Source of the DNA: Bacteroidales bacterium
Lineage (GTDB): Bacteria; Bacteroidota; Bacteroidia; Bacteroidales; TTA-H9
DNA length: 64,000 nt
Reading direction: 5' to 3'
NCBI GenBank assembly: GCA_028689615.1
Contig: JAQVCV010000003.1
Coordinates: 62,001-126,000, forward strand
Below, one piece after another: positions 55,601-62,938 of this stretch (position 1 is its first letter; every line of letters starts with the position of its first letter). A model generated the notes under the pieces. The model was not told the origin of the DNA and made no database searches. It worked only from the letters and a program-made list of their open reading frames with translations. The translations under genes and the position numbers were made by a program.

Positions 55601-55940
55601 CCTCCTGGGTGATAAGCACGGAGCGTCCATTGGCAATCAGCGTGGTAAGGGCAGCCACTGTACTATCACCGTAAGTATGACTCACCGGTAGCTTCCAATT
55701 AGTCTGATGAACCCATAAAACCTGATAATCAATAAAATTATGGTTATTTGGCAATTGATCTGGAGAAAAAAAAGCGGGCTCAAAGGCCGGATAACGCTTA
55801 AAAAAAGCTTCGAGTGCCTTTCGTTCAGCCCATTCGTCGGATGGCATCACCACAGCTACCGTCACAGGTTGATGTTGCGACCACACAAAGGCCGGGCCGG
55901 TTAGCATGAAGATAACGAGGAAGATGATTGACAATCTCAT
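52644..55940 (-). CDS. Amylo-alpha-1,6-glucosidase-like (alpha/alpha)6 glycosidase with an N-terminal extra domain
   Basis: 1098 residues with a signal peptide (MRLSIIFLVIFMLTGPAFVWS). The N-terminal ~240 residues (TVAVVMPSDEWAERKALEAF, NGRSVLITQEAVPL, LLCIGAYCAFHVP-type end) look like a Rossmann-like, amidotransferase-type domain with no catalytic triad I can see. The middle (~245-520) is beta-rich. The (alpha/alpha)6 barrel is at ~530-930, with GYAWYFGRDAQWSAMALLDYG, KIYHELTTSG, YDASDATPLYL and GYHSGSVWPLYTGW: the pattern of glycogen-debranching-type and related glycosidases. Probable GH of the GDE_C type; exact GH family not fixed. Last gene of a four-gene operon. Periplasmic or surface. 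Confidence 0.82.
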   Translation of the reverse strand: MRLSIIFLVIFMLTGPAFVWSQHQPVTVAVVMPSDEWAERKALEAFFKRYPAFEPAFFSPDQLPNNHNFIDYQVLWVHQTNWKLPVSHTYGDSTVAALTTLIANGRSVLITQEAVPLISMLKLDTLEPQVQTADARDEGYGRKRGLHANRSHPLFEGLQGGSFVFSPLIDTSVRRWGYFGEEVPVNGKVVAVDWAYIRMKEKERLAVSFLNPSGAEVLCIGAYCAFHVPNHHQPQLDRLMVNALNHLASLSKSKTMYWPTGQFRFLEALPGVDNVTFGAGQPFSIPLVQPIVSKKTSNEYAGLGSERLAVFSNESEGIEEVWVHPFMAFRDYRIGLRSGDSVRWLSASWFRSDAVTVRREYQVLDQLLSETIVAHPSEPFLNVHYDFQGSQALEMVVEFATNLRLMWPYSQDAIGGIDIGLSPDNQFFVASTLDKACAVAVGLNLPAKAQVSFDSTRYQVKVRFNLKVNAKSSFDFLLSGGSEGHEEVVNAFSQWAQNPLKIIQSAYEVYHQKVEHWLSVESPDTLFNRMVQQTLAGTDRFFAETPGIGASLLAGYASTAHGWDGEQPINGRPGYAWYFGRDAQWSAMALLDYGDFVRVREVLRTFARHQDVNGKIYHELTTSGAVHYDASDATPLYLILAGRYLLHTGDLTTITELWPSLRKAIDFCYSTDTDGDLLIENTGVGHGWVEGGHLFGGKTTLYLASCWAEALRFSSIIAQETGNLPDASRYQSDHLEVLKQVRHGFVNSNGGWLNHSLKPDGSFIEDETIMQAIPLLFSQVDPIIAAKIIKRFATVSFSSDWGTRIVPKESPRFNPRGYHSGSVWPLYTGWTALAEYASGNPLQGFDHLWNNLWITQFWGQGMIEEVMHGSEFRPSGVCAHQCWSHSLTIQAIIEGLLGIDPDALHQRVLMKPALPAQWDWLKTKNLRVGTALFDLEIKRKGNTFSYRFTKTAGESLSIVLDPQFASTANVKKVLVNSVLCPKDTLLNLLLSESLLVEMEFDPIVEVVPLEYRPLPGQLSTGLRVVEQRRDGDSLLVEVQCYVDCANEIRLRHPSGMVLTCEGADLVRREAEFSTWRVTTQVTTKKADVQDFRLVFRVP

Positions 55941-55947
55941 ACATTTT

Positions 55948-58638
55948 CTACTTTAAAATGTCTTTTACACATCGAAATCCTACAGTAGCAGACCTGTCGA
56001 ACCCATCCGACACGTGCAGCCACATCTGACGGTGGTTCACAGGTCGAGCCCCTCCAGCCACATACCACCAGCTTGACATTGGATGCCAGTAGCTTCCGCC
56101 CTTCAGAATGGTGTACCGGTAAGCACCATCGTTGTATTGATCGGCTGTAATTTGCCAAACATTGCCAACCACATCGCGCATACCTGTTGAACTTTGCCCC
56201 TTTTCTGCGAAATAATCAACAGGAAGCGGTTTGCTACCTGATGTATTGCATCGGATGGAGTCGAAGGCTGATCCCCAGGGCCATTGGGATTCATCAACAC
56301 CTTGCGCGGCACGTTGCCACTCCGCTTCGGTTGGGAGCCGCTTCCCCGCCCATCGAGCGTAAGCTTGAGCATCAGAAAGGCTAACCCAAACCACTGGGTG
56401 ATTCTGAAGAGAATCGGGACAACCATCCGAAGGCCAATGCTTCAGAAAATTGCTGGTATCGGATGGCCGGTAACCGGTTGATTGGAGGAATAGGGCGAAC
56501 TGTTTATTCGTAACCGGATACCTATCAATTAAATAGGGTTTTAAACTAACCCAAATACTATCAGCCGGATATGGGATAAACTGATCGGGATTTGAAGCCC
56601 TGAGCAAATATTTCTCTCCGTCTATCCGGATCATGCTCATAGTATCTCCCGAAAAGGAAGATACAACTGGAATGGAAATCTTCCGGGGTAAGGCAAGCCC
56701 CAGTCGGACAATCCGCTCATCTGCCAATTCACCTTTATGAAACAGCTGTACCACTACTTTTCCTTCATAGCTTCCAAAGAGACTCGGGATGTGAATCAAC
56801 TGTTTGCCTGCTGCTACCAAAACCGGCTGTTTATCATACGCGGGATCACCTGCCCAAACCTTGAGAGTATCGTCAGCCGGTTGTGAAATATCCAGTGTAT
56901 CACCTAAAAGTTTGGCGTTCAACAACTCGGGAAAACGGGCTACAACGTCCACGGAGCTTTCGCGGCGGGTGTTTCGCCACGATTGGAGGTAAGGTTCGAG
57001 GGTGACTGGTAGTAAAAGCTCCTCACCAACACTGACAGGTAAGAGTTCCTCGTGATGCCACAAACTCACATAATGAGAGTCAGGCAGTTTTCTTGAAGGA
57101 ATCAGCCCTCCTTCCCATCCACTTGGATCGAAGCTCAGAACTGTAAAGATCTCTTTCCCGAAAAGCGGGAAATGGTTTACCCAGATACTGTCGGTGCTAA
57201 CAGGGAGCAGTGGTGTCCAGTTGGCAGACTGAAAATTGGAATGATTCTCGCGCAAAACCCTTAGCACCCTTCCAAGGTATGAAAGCTCAGACGAAATCCA
57301 TTCGGGTCGCCCCGGCGCAAATGAATTAATCTCAACGCCATAACCATTGAACAACGATATAGATGCTTCGCGGTGAAGTTGCCCCTGTGAAAGTTGGCAA
57401 ACCCTGAAAATACTAAAATCGGGGCGAATCAATTTATTGAGGTTCAAGGGAGGAGGCATCAAGATGGCATCGTGAACCCTGCCGCTGATGATGCCAGGCA
57501 TATCTTTTACTACTGCCATTCCCTCTGAATACATCACCACTCCCTTTCGCACGCTATCAGCACTCCTCTGCAACTCGATGCTGCTGCTCCCTTTTGTATC
57601 GAGCACTACGCCATCAGCTCCGATGGATTGGATTAGTGAAGCCATCCCTTGCAACTGATTCTCAGCTCGGGTACTCTGATCCCATGGATTCCAGGCTATG
57701 AAAAAACGACTACCGAGGCTGCGACTGGTATCTGCAAGACGCTTCAACGCGGGTAAACCGCCAGGCATATCGCGATACATATCCCATTGATTGCGTTCAT
57801 CGAGCCCAAGACGCGGCCAGGTTGGCCAGATGCCGAACACGTCAAAATGTCCCACCAATGGCCGGGCTTTTCGTAGGAAATCGCCCATAAGGTATTTCCC
57901 GTTTGTGGCATCATAAAAATCGTGATCCCAGGCAAACTGAAGCTGAATGAGATAAGACTTTCTGATCCAGGCCAAATCGGGGCGATGATACAAACTGTCG
58001 TTAAAAAAAGCCAGGTCGAAAAGGTGATCCTGCTGGCAAAAGTAGCGCAACGATTCCTGCCAGCTTTTTCTTGCCTTACGTTCCCACATCGTATAACGGA
58101 CATAGCCACCCGGGAAGATGTGGGTTTCGTAGCGTTTGCGCTGCACCTTTTCCCACTTGGTTCGTCGCGCCAGAGCCATGCTTTGGCCATTGGTGCCGAA
58201 GCCCATCTCCCAGGCATTATCGGGCAGAATTACCCCAATCGGGCTCTTCCCAGGCTGGAAGACTTTCGCCCGAGCTAAATCCCATGGGCCTGAAGATGTT
58301 ATATATACATTATCGTAACATTCTCCGTACGGAACTACATTTTCAATTATCAGGGTATCGTCGGAAAGATTCTCGAAAAATACCTGATAACGTGTCAGAT
58401 CGGGTGAAGCAGAATCTACCAGATAGTTTACCTTCAAACCATTACCGGGATACAATACAGGTTCAGCGGCTGGTGGATTGGGGAAAAACACTGCTTTCTT
58501 ATTCACACCAACAGACAGCAGGTACTGCTGATCCCCCTTGCAAGGTATCGGATGGCTTTGACCGGGCAGGATAATTGGCAGCAAGAGCCAGTGAGCTAAC
58601 AGGATTCCGATCACCGGTTGGTTGCAAAATCGTGACAT
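55948..58638 (-). CDS. TIM-barrel glycosidase-like/SUMF1 (formylglycine-enzyme-like) fusion protein
   Basis: 896 residues from the ATG at 58638, which begins a signal peptide; the open frame reaches back to 58737. N-terminal ~1-170 is a beta-rich domain; ~170-430 reads as a TIM-barrel with GH-like strands (FDVFGIWPTW, GSRFFIAWNPWDQ, GADGVVLDTKGSSS, GVVMYSEG); ~430-660 is beta-rich; ~665-896 is a SUMF1/FGE-sulfatase-type domain (FLIDRYPVTNKQFA-like start, WAGKRLPTEAEWQRAA, DVVGNVWQ, GGSYWHPMSSWWYVAGGAR, VGFRC). The FGE active-site Cys pair is absent (no Cys in the GGSY...GAR segment), so the domain probably binds sugar or protein instead of making formylglycine. 7 bp separate it from the GDE-like gene. 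Confidence 0.75.
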   Translation of the reverse strand: MSRFCNQPVIGILLAHWLLLPIILPGQSHPIPCKGDQQYLLSVGVNKKAVFFPNPPAAEPVLYPGNGLKVNYLVDSASPDLTRYQVFFENLSDDTLIIENVVPYGECYDNVYITSSGPWDLARAKVFQPGKSPIGVILPDNAWEMGFGTNGQSMALARRTKWEKVQRKRYETHIFPGGYVRYTMWERKARKSWQESLRYFCQQDHLFDLAFFNDSLYHRPDLAWIRKSYLIQLQFAWDHDFYDATNGKYLMGDFLRKARPLVGHFDVFGIWPTWPRLGLDERNQWDMYRDMPGGLPALKRLADTSRSLGSRFFIAWNPWDQSTRAENQLQGMASLIQSIGADGVVLDTKGSSSIELQRSADSVRKGVVMYSEGMAVVKDMPGIISGRVHDAILMPPPLNLNKLIRPDFSIFRVCQLSQGQLHREASISLFNGYGVEINSFAPGRPEWISSELSYLGRVLRVLRENHSNFQSANWTPLLPVSTDSIWVNHFPLFGKEIFTVLSFDPSGWEGGLIPSRKLPDSHYVSLWHHEELLPVSVGEELLLPVTLEPYLQSWRNTRRESSVDVVARFPELLNAKLLGDTLDISQPADDTLKVWAGDPAYDKQPVLVAAGKQLIHIPSLFGSYEGKVVVQLFHKGELADERIVRLGLALPRKISIPVVSSFSGDTMSMIRIDGEKYLLRASNPDQFIPYPADSIWVSLKPYLIDRYPVTNKQFALFLQSTGYRPSDTSNFLKHWPSDGCPDSLQNHPVVWVSLSDAQAYARWAGKRLPTEAEWQRAAQGVDESQWPWGSAFDSIRCNTSGSKPLPVDYFAEKGQSSTGMRDVVGNVWQITADQYNDGAYRYTILKGGSYWHPMSSWWYVAGGARPVNHRQMWLHVSDGFDRSATVGFRCVKDILK

Positions 58639-58752
58639 AAGAGCAGTTATTATAAAACGATGAAAATCAGAATAAATAAGATAGAAATTGACCTGGCGTC
58701 GTGCTATTACCAGGTTTTGTAAACAAATAATGGGCATTACAACTGACCTTAT

Positions 58753-59859
58753 TTAGCGAACCGAAAACCGATAGGCTGTGGTTTGTTGGTATATTTCGCC
58801 AGGTCTGAGCACTGTAGAAGGAAAGTCAGGGTGGTTAGGCGAATCAGGATAATGTTGTGCCTCTAAACACAGCGCTGAACGGTATTCATAAGGTGTTTTC
58901 CCTTTCCCGACAGTGGTTCCGTCGAAAAAGTTGCCTGAATAAAACTGCATGGCCGGTTCGGTGGTAAATACCTCCATCACGCGACCAGTTTCAGGTTCAT
59001 ATACGGTAGCTGCAAGCCAAAGGGAATCGCCTTTGGGGCGGTCGAGAATAAAGTTATGGTCGTAGCCACCACCCAGTATTAATTGGCTATCGGGCTGATT
59101 GATCCTTTCGCCAATGGCGTGGGGCGAAGTAAAATCGAAGGGGGTACCGGCCACTGGAGTCAGCTCTCCGGTGGGTATCAAGCCACTTTCAACCGAGTTG
59201 AATCGCGAAGCATGAAGGGTAAGAACGTGGTTGGTTATGGGTGTTTTTCCCCCGTCGCGAAGATTGAAAAAAGAGTGGTGGGTAAAGTTCACAACAGTCT
59301 CTTGGTCGGTAGTAGCTTCATAATCAATTCTGAGCGAATTATCGGCCGTTAGAGTATAGGTAACTGTGAGCACAACATTCCCAGGGTAGCCATTGTCGCC
59401 ATCAGAACTTTCTATTTGCAATGTAACGCTCTTTTTATCAACATTTTTAACATCCCAAAACCTGCTGTGAATACCCGTATCACCGCCATGAAGATGATTC
59501 TTCCCATCGTTAAGAGGCAATTGATAGGTTTTTCCACCGAGAATAAATTTACCATCCTTAATACGGTTGGCATATCGGCCTACTATAGCGCCGAAATACT
59601 TCTCGCCAGAGAGATAATCCGACAGAGAATCGTAGCCCAATACCACATCGCCCAATTGTCCTTTTCGATCAGGAACATTGAGACTCACTACTTTGGCACC
59701 ATAATTGGTAATCAGGGCGTTCATACCCGTTTCATTCTGAATAAGAAAAGTTTGCGTTGAATCAGCTGACATCATGCTGTGTTCATTTTTAATGTTGTGT
59801 GACTGGCAGCCTGCCAGGGTAACCCCAAACGCTGCTATTAACAATATTCTGTAACTCAT
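58753..59859 (-). CDS. galM: Aldose 1-epimerase (mutarotase), lipoprotein form
   Basis: 368 residues from the ATG at 59859 with a lipobox (LAGC) in a short signal peptide, so it is an exported lipoprotein rather than the usual cytoplasmic form. GalM interconverts alpha and beta anomers of galactose, glucose and related sugars. Motifs: YGAKVVSLNVPDRKG, GRYANRI, KNHLHGGDTG (with active-site His), TTDQETVVNFTHHSFFNL, DHNF and SALCLEAQHYPDSPN (active-site Glu). Starts 11 bp after the GH127 stop. Its export fits acting on sugars freed outside the inner membrane by the operon's glycosidases. Confidence 0.93.
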   Translation of the reverse strand: MSYRILLIAAFGVTLAGCQSHNIKNEHSMMSADSTQTFLIQNETGMNALITNYGAKVVSLNVPDRKGQLGDVVLGYDSLSDYLSGEKYFGAIVGRYANRIKDGKFILGGKTYQLPLNDGKNHLHGGDTGIHSRFWDVKNVDKKSVTLQIESSDGDNGYPGNVVLTVTYTLTADNSLRIDYEATTDQETVVNFTHHSFFNLRDGGKTPITNHVLTLHASRFNSVESGLIPTGELTPVAGTPFDFTSPHAIGERINQPDSQLILGGGYDHNFILDRPKGDSLWLAATVYEPETGRVMEVFTTEPAMQFYSGNFFDGTTVGKGKTPYEYRSALCLEAQHYPDSPNHPDFPSTVLRPGEIYQQTTAYRFSVR

Positions 59860-59870
59860 AATATCTTGTT

Positions 59871-62306
59871 TTATTGAATTTTCCATTCCAAAACACCACC
59901 ACTATACCCTTCCTGAAGCTTTATTTTCAGGCGTATAGCACTGGTTTTCACGGGCACAAAAACCACATGGTTCCACTGATCTTTAACCACAGGGTAGCCT
60001 CCATGCTTAACCACGGGTTTCCAATTTCCCTGCCCATCGGCGTATTCGAGCTGCCAGGAATCAGGGACCCGACAACCACCATCAGGACCATCGTCAAACC
60101 AATAGACATCGGCCGTGCTTAGCGTGTGAGCTTCTGCAAGTTCGTATTGCAGCCATTCCATTGTCCCTTTATGATTCCAAAAGGTGAACCGGGAAATAGA
60201 GTGATCAGATGACGACGATGGATTGACCTGATCGTTGACAGCCAATAATTTATCGTGCACAAAGGAAGCCGATACACGGCTTTGACTTGCAATAGTGGGA
60301 GGAAGCGAAGGGCTGGCCACCGACTCATCGAAAGGGAGCCAGACACTCATCTCGCCTGCACCACGGTAAGCCCAGGCATAATAGGGGATCAAAACCAAAG
60401 GCTTTTGTTTCTTTTCAACATTGCCCGAAGCATCCAACGACAGGGCTGTTGCCTGACCAGCCAGGCCGGTGACTCCATCAGCGATTTCGGGAAGATTAAC
60501 CAGACTGAAAGCAGCTTCTTCATCAACCAGCAAATTACGAACTTTCCCTTCGTTATCGGGCCATTCGGCGGCATAGACAAGCGGTCCGCGTTGGATGCAC
60601 TGGCGCCCACGATAATTTGCCACGCTATCTGATGCAAGAATCTGCCTTACAGGCATCGGGAAATCAACCGATACTACATCGCCCGCTTTCCAAACACGGT
60701 TGATCAGGATGTAGCCTTCGCCATTTACATCGCCTGAAATGGTTTCTCCGTTTACAATCAGCGCGATAGGAAAAGCATCGGGAACTGCAAAACGGTAGAG
60801 CGAACCGGGAACTGCTTCATTTCTCGCCCAACCTGGAACACGGATAGCCAGTGTCATCTCCCGGCTCAAAGGAATATCGACAGAGATAGATACCTTTCCA
60901 CTCCAGGGGTAATCGGTTTTCTGAGTAAGAGTAACTTCGCCATCTTCCACCGGGATCACAGCCTTGTTTCCCATGAACAAATTCACATAAACCGTATTGG
61001 CCTTTACAGCATAGACATATCCCGGCAACGAAGGCATGAAACGGCTGACGTTGGTTGGGCAACAAGCGCAGTCGAACCACGGGCTTCGCTGGTGGCTCCC
61101 GTCAGATTCGAGTGGGTTTGGATAGAAAAATTCAGTCCCAGACGTGCTTACCCCAGAAAGAAAGTTGTTGTAAAGAGTCCGTTCGAGCACATCTATATAC
61201 CGGGCATGACCTGTGAGCAGAAACATCCTTTGGTTCCAAAGCATCTGGGCAATGGCAGCACAGGTTTCGCAGTAAGCTGTGAGAGCAGGCAACTCAAAGT
61301 TATTGCCAAAAGCCTCGCCATCGTAGCGCGATCCGATTCCTCCGGTGATGTACATTTTCTTCCCAGTCACATTCTCCCACAAGGTATTCACAGCATTCAC
61401 ATAAGCCTGATCACCGGTGATTGCAGCAATATCAGTCATAGCGGAGTACATATAGGCTGCCCTGACAGCGTGCCCCACTGCCTCGGTTTGCAGGGTAACC
61501 GACTGATGATCTTGCGTGTAGCTTTTGTTTGAGCCATCAGCACCGTAAGTATAAAGCTCATGACCTGAGGCATTGCCCCGTTGATCAAGGAAATACCTGG
61601 CCATCTCGAGGTATCGGTTTTCGCCGGTGAGCCTATATAGCTTTACCAGCCCTATCTCAATCTCCTGGTGGCCGGGGACACCATGCAATTGATCAGTTCG
61701 GGGGCCAAATGTTTTGCAAATCAGATCAGCACTTTTCAGGGCAACTTCAAGGAAAGTACGTTTACCGGTGGCCAGATAATGGGCAGCAGCCGCCTCGTAC
61801 ATGTGCCCAATGTTGTAAAGCTCGTGACTGTCCTTCAGGTTCGACCAACGGGTTCCACCTGCTCCACGGGGAACTGAATCGGGATTGATTGTTCGGCATG
61901 TGTAAAGATACCCGTCGTCTTCCTGGGCAGCAGCAATCAGGCTGATAAGGCTGTCGAGATAGTGGCCGAGCGATGGGTCAGGAGCTACCATCAGGGCATA
62001 AGAGGCCCCTTCCATGATTTTGAACACATCGGAATCGTTGTAACGAATTCCCTCGAACTTTCCCTTAACCACACCTCCTGCCACCGCAAAATTGTTGATT
62101 CTGCCCGTTTCTTCCGACTTCCGAAACGCGTAACGGATGGTAACCAAACGGTTGGTATCGAGTCGCGGTGACCAGAATTTGTCGCGAACCTCAACTCTGG
62201 TAAAAACAACCGGAGTTACAGGATAATCGCTAATTGTGTTTTTATCTCCTGATTTACAAGACAGTAAAAAAACAAAAACAAATAATACGAGAAGTAAACG
62301 ATTCAT
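59871..62306 (-). CDS. Glycoside hydrolase family 127 (beta-L-arabinofuranosidase-like)
   Basis: 811 residues from the ATG at 62306, which opens a lipoprotein signal (LLSC lipobox). Earlier in-frame ATGs up to 62624 would overlap the upstream leader. The (alpha/alpha)6 barrel (DUF1680) has the Zn-thiolate site of GH127: YCETC (Glu and Cys ligands) and CACCPTNVSR (Cys415 and Cys416, one being the nucleophile). The C-terminal region has beta domains, including a galactose-binding-like end (~670-811, WDDGPDGGCRVPDSWQ). Family members remove beta-L-arabinofuranose or act on aceric acid of rhamnogalacturonan II. First gene of the operon GH127 - galM - TIM/SUMF1 - GDE-like. Confidence 0.92.
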   Translation of the reverse strand: MNRLLLVLFVFVFLLSCKSGDKNTISDYPVTPVVFTRVEVRDKFWSPRLDTNRLVTIRYAFRKSEETGRINNFAVAGGVVKGKFEGIRYNDSDVFKIMEGASYALMVAPDPSLGHYLDSLISLIAAAQEDDGYLYTCRTINPDSVPRGAGGTRWSNLKDSHELYNIGHMYEAAAAHYLATGKRTFLEVALKSADLICKTFGPRTDQLHGVPGHQEIEIGLVKLYRLTGENRYLEMARYFLDQRGNASGHELYTYGADGSNKSYTQDHQSVTLQTEAVGHAVRAAYMYSAMTDIAAITGDQAYVNAVNTLWENVTGKKMYITGGIGSRYDGEAFGNNFELPALTAYCETCAAIAQMLWNQRMFLLTGHARYIDVLERTLYNNFLSGVSTSGTEFFYPNPLESDGSHQRSPWFDCACCPTNVSRFMPSLPGYVYAVKANTVYVNLFMGNKAVIPVEDGEVTLTQKTDYPWSGKVSISVDIPLSREMTLAIRVPGWARNEAVPGSLYRFAVPDAFPIALIVNGETISGDVNGEGYILINRVWKAGDVVSVDFPMPVRQILASDSVANYRGRQCIQRGPLVYAAEWPDNEGKVRNLLVDEEAAFSLVNLPEIADGVTGLAGQATALSLDASGNVEKKQKPLVLIPYYAWAYRGAGEMSVWLPFDESVASPSLPPTIASQSRVSASFVHDKLLAVNDQVNPSSSSDHSISRFTFWNHKGTMEWLQYELAEAHTLSTADVYWFDDGPDGGCRVPDSWQLEYADGQGNWKPVVKHGGYPVVKDQWNHVVFVPVKTSAIRLKIKLQEGYSGGVLEWKIQ

Positions 62307-62435
62307 AAAGCTAGGAATTGATGGTGGAGCTAAGGTAAAATTTTTAAGTGTCAAATCTACGTCAATTATTTTTAAAAAAAGTGGATTTGGCAGGCATCCT
62401 ACTACCAACAGCAGTATGGAATGGGCGAAAACCTC

Positions 62436-62443
62436 TACCTTTG
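62436..62443 (+). promoter_or_regulatory. -7 box (TACCTTTG) of the HAD gene
   Basis: An exact TAnnTTTG match 20 bp before the GTG at 62464. It supports that GTG over the ATG at 62236, which lies upstream. Confidence 0.5.
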
Positions 62444-62463
62444 CTACAAAACACAGGAAAATT

Positions 62464-62937
62464 GTGAAACGATTGATAATCTTTGACTGGGGAAACACCA
62501 TCATGCGCGATTTTCCCGAATTGCCTGGCCCGATGTGCGATTGGTTGGTGGTGGAATGGATTCCCGGTGCGCGAGATGCTTTGGAAGCACTCTCGAAACA
62601 ATATCCACTCTGTATTGCAACCAACGCGGGCTGCTCCGATACCCAGGCTATGCGCAGGGCTCTTCATCGCATTGATGCTGAACGCTATTTTTCATGGTTT
62701 TTCTCGTCAAAAGACCTGGGTATAAAAAAACCCGATCCTCGTTTTTTTTTAACAATTGCGCAACAGTGCGGATTTTCCCCTGAACAATGCGTGATGGTTG
62801 GCGATAGTTTTGAAAACGACATCAAGGGTGCTGCCACTGCGGGATTTACAACCGTTCTGCTCTCGTCAACCGATACACACAACCCGGGTGCACACTATGT
62901 AATAAACCACATGAACCAACTGGTAAACCTTTTTTAG
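62464..62937 (+). CDS. HAD-superfamily phosphatase-like protein
   Basis: 157 residues from a GTG at 62464, which begins KRLIIFDWGNT, exactly where HAD motif 1 should be; the open frame extends to 62236 but a -7 box lies between. Motif 1 reads Asp-Trp-Gly-Asn-Thr, so the nucleophile Asp is present while the usual second Asp (acid/base) is Gly. Motif 2 Thr (IATNAG), motif 3 Lys (IKKPDPRF) and motif 4 (GDSFEND) are present. The lack of the second Asp makes classical phosphatase activity doubtful; beta-phosphoglucomutase- or dehalogenase-type chemistry or a different substrate is possible. Followed after 1 bp by the M23 peptidase. Confidence 0.8.
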   Translation: MKRLIIFDWGNTIMRDFPELPGPMCDWLVVEWIPGARDALEALSKQYPLCIATNAGCSDTQAMRRALHRIDAERYFSWFFSSKDLGIKKPDPRFFLTIAQQCGFSPEQCVMVGDSFENDIKGAATAGFTTVLLSSTDTHNPGAHYVINHMNQLVNLF

Positions 62938-62938
62938 C

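Noticed and set aside
55948..58638. Annotation of the fusion protein as a formylglycine-generating enzyme
   Set aside because: The active-site cysteine segment of FGE has no Cys here and no sulfatase gene is nearby.
49847..62306. A classical polysaccharide utilisation locus
   Set aside because: No SusC/SusD pair in the window; the TonB-dependent receptor at 36 kb has an FMN riboswitch and lies far from the sugar genes.
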